Positions 61,587 to 64,000 of a stretch of 64,000 nucleotides of DNA are shown piece by piece. A model generated the notes under the pieces. The model was not told the DNA's origin and searched no databases. It saw only the letters and a program-made list of their open reading frames with translations. The stretch spans positions 744,001 to 808,000 of the forward strand of contig JACCIC010000094.1 of the NCBI GenBank assembly GCA_018907035.1, in the 5' to 3' direction. Origin of the DNA: Sycobia sp. Sy_11 (Eukaryota; Arthropoda; Insecta; Hymenoptera; Epichrysomallidae). The position numbers and the translations under genes are program-made. Within the stretch, counting starts at the first letter, position 1, and every line of letters starts with the position of its first letter.

Positions 61587-64000
61587 TACGGCCGTCGAAG
61601 ACGCCTTGTCAATCCTCTTGTCCGGGACTCGGACGGCGAGAGGGTAATGCGAACATCTGGCCGGGACGCGGGATCGTCATCGACGGGGGATGGGGGATGG
61701 AATTGTCAGTGGAGAAGGAGGAGGAGGGAGCGGGGTGGCGGCGTCGATGGGATATTTCGTAAACAGCGATTTGTCAACGGTGATGGGTTAACGGTTATTG
61801 CCTTTATGCCTCTCTCTCGCTCTCTGGCTCCAGCGTTTATTACTGCCGCGCGGTGACGTTAATATTCCGATGTTCGAGTGTGTACCCGCGCGTCCGATGG
61901 AGATCGGTTCTGCGATGCAGATACCCGGCCGTAATTAAAGCTGTCGGGGAACGATAACGGCGATTATATAGGAACTGCAGTGGGCAGGCGCGGAAAAGTG
62001 CCGTGCGCGCGAGTAGCGAGTAGGCTGAGTTTTCGGAGAGGGGCGAGGTAAATTCTGCCGAACGAACCTTCGTCGAAACGCTCATTCGCTGAAAACGAAG
62101 ATTATTTCTTGTCACATTCGTCACTTTGCAACTGAACTGTGGCTCGTAACTTGTACGTAATTATTTCCGTAGTAATGACAACAATAACGTAATGATCCAC
62201 CGACTTTAAACAATACGGGTGCGTTTGCAAAATTGAACGAAATTCATGAAAAATACACCGTATGCGAATGTTATATAGGTAATAATGTCGCAAACGCAAG
62301 ATCTGAAAATCACCAATAATGAAAAATTGTCTATTTCGTTAATTTAGCTTCCGACTCAATTTATCCCACCCATAGGCGAGCTATTCCATTGATTGTTAAA
62401 TAAAGGTTCATTTCGCCAACAGGCCGCGTAGCTTTAGATTAGCTCTTACCCTGAATGGGTTCGAAGGGTCAAAAAAAAACCACCGCTACGTTCCGAAATA
62501 TCCCGGGATAATACGGGTATTCTATAAATCCTGCCCCCCGATCGTTCTATCGCGATCTCGACAATTCTATCGAGGACATTGTCACCGTAGCCGATCGCCG
62601 GATAATGCCGCGAAATTAGAAGGGAGGAGGGGAGAAGGAGAATCGTCCACCGCTCTGTTCTTTCATATCGTAGCTTCTCAAGAGGACCCTGCTTCGACTC
62701 CAAACAATTATGGAAAAAAAAATCAAAAAGAGCGACGAAGAAAGCACGGAACAAAAAAATTCAAATTCATCAATTGGTCGCCTCGTGTCCCGACGGACGT
62801 ACGTCGCCCGCGTACTTTAATCATGCAACGGGTCGGTCCGCCGCTATAATAGCCCTCCTGTCCTCAAAGAGACTCGTCTCTACGTAGGACGCGATCGAAC
62901 CACGGGTGCACGACGCGCCGCGTTATGCGTCGGACCGACCGACGCTTCGTAACGACGCCAGCTTACTAATGACGTATATCCAGCGGCCCCGTGAATTATT
63001 CACGGGTGGCTAAAGTGCGCCGCGCGAACGTCGACGCGCGTCGTCAATTTCCGGGGAGAGTTTTAAGTTTAGCCGGGATCGATGGACTCGTTGCCCCGGC
63101 TTTAAGGCTGATTAACGAAAAAAAAAAAATAATAACAAGGAGTAAAAAATTGTCGCTTTCCAGTTTACGGTTTATTTATGATCGTTCTAGTTTTCGGCCG
63201 AGATCGATCCCCTGGAATCGTCGAATCTTTTTTCAAAAGCTCTGACAAGGCTTCCACGAAAATGTATATCGTCAAATATCTCGATAATTAACTAGAAAGT
63301 TTGCGAATTGACCCTAAAATAGTTCTGTCGAAATACACATCCTTATTGACTTATGTTCTTGTGTTATTTATTGAAATGAAAAACAACTAAACAATTTCAA
63401 AATTATTCTATTTTCATCACCTTGTTTGCTGGACGTCTGGAGATAAACTGAACTCACGTTTCTATGCAACTGTAATTCTTTTTTTTTTTTGTTGTTGTTC
63501 CGCGAAGTTGCCGTCGAAGTTGCTCTCTCTAGAAGATCAGCTTTTTCAATCGCTTCTCTGCCTCCGACTTGAGAAAGCGCCTCGCCAATATTCAGAGCAC
63601 ACATTTATTGCACCAAAATTTAAAATGTATTATTTTTCGAACAAACCTCTTTTGTCAAATATTTCATCATTTATGCCCGCAATGCAGGTTCGGCCAAATA
63701 ATAATTATTCAACCGTATCATTTTTCTCTGCGTTGCTTCTTAGATCAAGGGCCGGGAACCACCCAGGACTAAGTAAAACTAGGTCTTGGTCGATGCTTTA
63801 ACATCGCCAAACGACGCTAAGGCATCCAGGCCACAGTACACGTCGCGGCAATAAAGGTGACCGCGCACAGTTTGACCAAAGTGTTGCTTTTAATGTTAAA
63901 TGACGATTGAAATTTTAATTAACGTGCTTTCAGTTTTTACATTAAATAGACGTTAAATTACTTTCTACGGTTTTCATATAAGTGATGATTATTATAACTT

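Larger units (their letters stand above)
48640..64000 (+). other. Partial intron of the dipeptidase gene running off the window
   Basis: The donor at 48640 has no recognised acceptor partner: the conserved FW(S/A)xY(V/T)PC continuation of the M19 domain was looked for by eye in the + strand and not found. The stretch is therefore at least 15.4 kb of intron, unless an unrecognised short exon was missed. It holds microsatellites, several CpG-rich patches and small inverted repeats listed separately. No nested gene was recognised on either strand. Confidence 0.6.
60466..64000. other. Intron DNA at the window's right end
   Basis: CpG-rich patches at 61130-61860 and 62780-63110 alternate with AT-rich DNA. 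No M19 exon or other gene recognised before the window ends. Confidence 0.45.

Noticed and set aside
1..64000. CRISPR arrays, bacterial operons, phage or other microbial systems
   Set aside because: There are no regularly spaced repeats or dense adjacent genes; spliced exons, long introns and microsatellites show a eukaryotic nuclear genome.

Overview
The window is eukaryotic and gene-poor. Only one protein-coding gene can be supported: two spliced coding exons of a membrane dipeptidase (peptidase family M19, renal-dipeptidase/DPEP-like), on the + strand at 45423-45721 and 48483-48639, joined by a GT-AG intron of about 2.8 kb. Together they encode about 152 residues: a cytosolic N-terminal stretch, one membrane segment, and the start of the catalytic domain up to and including the zinc-binding His-x-Asp motif (GHNDLPW). 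The start codon lies upstream of 45423, and most of the catalytic domain lies beyond the window's right edge. The last intron therefore covers at least the final 15 kb.

Organism: canonical GT-AG introns, long AT-rich introns broken up by sharply bounded CpG-rich patches, very many long (GA/CT)n and (AT)n tracts, a tRNA-derived SINE and an arthropod-like M19 protein all suggest an insect. A hymenopteran such as an ant fits best. This is inferred from composition and one protein, not from a database match.

Layout: 1-45422 is non-coding as far as can be seen, either intergenic, 5' UTR or upstream intron of the dipeptidase gene. It alternates AT-rich stretches with GC/CpG-rich islands of roughly 0.3-1.6 kb (for example 2.7-4.0, 5.3-6.0, 6.6-7.4, 14.2-14.9, 17.9-18.7, 20.0-21.0, 26.2-27.0, 27.9-29.5 and 40.5-41.4 kb). 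A SINE insertion with a 12-bp target duplication sits at 15132-15359, and a long imperfect inverted repeat (MITE-like or hairpin-forming) at about 42567-42802. 45.3-46.2 kb is a GC-rich island holding the first visible exon. 46.2-48.4 kb is AT-rich intron. 48483-48639 is the second exon. From 48640 to the end is intron-like DNA with further islands and microsatellites.

Most of the long open frames in this window lie in low-complexity (GA)n, (CT)n or CpG-rich DNA, overlap on both strands and resemble no family, so they are not called as genes. No tRNA, rRNA, CRISPR, bacterial operon or autonomous transposon gene was recognised. GC statements are by-eye estimates.
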